A DNA stretch of 64,000 nucleotides from an uncultured Clostridia bacterium (GTDB lineage Bacteria; Bacillota; Clostridia; TANB77; CAG-465). Of this stretch, positions 63,809 through 64,000 are shown in pieces (position 1 is the stretch's first letter; every line of letters begins with the position of its first letter). The stretch is from positions 62,001 through 126,000 of the forward strand of contig CAKPAG010000002.1 in the NCBI GenBank assembly GCA_934132895.1. Direction: 5' to 3'. The translations under genes were made by a program, and so were the position numbers. Under the pieces are notes generated by a model. It did not search any database. It saw only the letters and a list, made by a program, of their open reading frames with translations, and had not been told where the DNA came from.

Positions 63809-64000
63809 CTAAATGTTTGGTTTTTTATCTATAAAATCGGTATTTTTTTCAAAAGTATAAGTAACATTAAATAGCTTTTCTTCTTCAAAATAGCTTGATA
63901 TAAACTGTAAACCTATTGGCATACCATTTTTATCAAAGCCACCAGGAACTGATATTGCTGGAAGTCCTGCTATATTTACTGGTACTGTATATATATCTTC
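63809..64000 (-). CDS. gatA: Asp/Glu-tRNA amidotransferase subunit A, C-terminal part (runs off the window)
   Basis: The last about 63 residues: TVPVNIAGLPAISVPGGFDK, then NGMPIGLQFISSYFEEEKLF and a short end, stop TAG at 63809-63811. This is the conserved end of the amidase GatA, which releases ammonia from glutamine for GatB. Upstream of proS on the same strand with 14 bases between. Confidence 0.92.
   Translation of the reverse strand, partial: EDIYTVPVNIAGLPAISVPGGFDKNGMPIGLQFISSYFEEEKLFNVTYTFEKNTDFIDKKPNI

Overview
The window reads as a chromosomal stretch of an AT-rich, Gram-positive, probably spore-forming Clostridia-type bacterium. It has strong Shine-Dalgarno sites, consensus sigma-A promoters, a YlbJ-like sporulation protein, LCP, TagF and TagD-type wall polymer genes and an OLE-like RNA with an OapA-like partner. 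Most genes lie on the minus strand. No tRNA, rRNA, CRISPR array, insertion sequence or prophage was seen.

Layout. 1-4.2 kb: the start of a kinase-like gene, rpoZ, a hydrolase, an RNA methyltransferase, ylbJ and a RelE/ParE toxin-antitoxin pair. 4.3-23 kb: one surface-polysaccharide locus. It begins (minus strand, high to low coordinates) with a PglF-type dehydratase, an aminotransferase and the initiating sugar transferase, then glycosyltransferases, the UDP-L-FucNAc trio capE-capF-capG, a polymerase, a pyruvyl transferase and a flippase, and ends with tagD and an LCP ligase. 23-29 kb: an Rpn-family nuclease with a tail fragment, and two tandem class A penicillin-binding proteins. 29-33 kb: small unknown genes and a reductase/MprF-like/glycosyltransferase operon. 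33-36.6 kb: a large coiled-coil protein, then the OLE-like RNA with its membrane protein. 37-42.6 kb: rplS-trmD-rimM-khpA-rpsP-ffh-ylxM and murD. 42.7-55 kb: methyltransferases, two type III ToxIN loci, RluA, a CBS membrane protein, uvrB, a folate pair and recG. 55-64 kb: an FtsX-type ABC exporter, small unknown proteins and gatA-proS-gatB.

Main discovery. Four unrelated housekeeping genes, trmD, ffh, murD and uvrB, are each split by one extra C at a conserved glycine. In every case the interruption creates an in-frame CGG codon after CUU or UCU (heptamers CUU-CGG-A, UCU-CGG-A twice, CUU-CGG-U). Skipping the C in all four restores a full-length protein (444, 235, 471 and 650 residues). By my manual scan no other recognisable conserved gene in the window uses an in-frame CGG codon; the only others are in four small genes of unknown function. 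This is best explained by +1 programmed frameshifting (or four-base decoding) at CGG, not by four sequencing errors. TrmD modifies the tRNA that reads CGG and the tRNAs that read CUN, so trmD may regulate itself this way.
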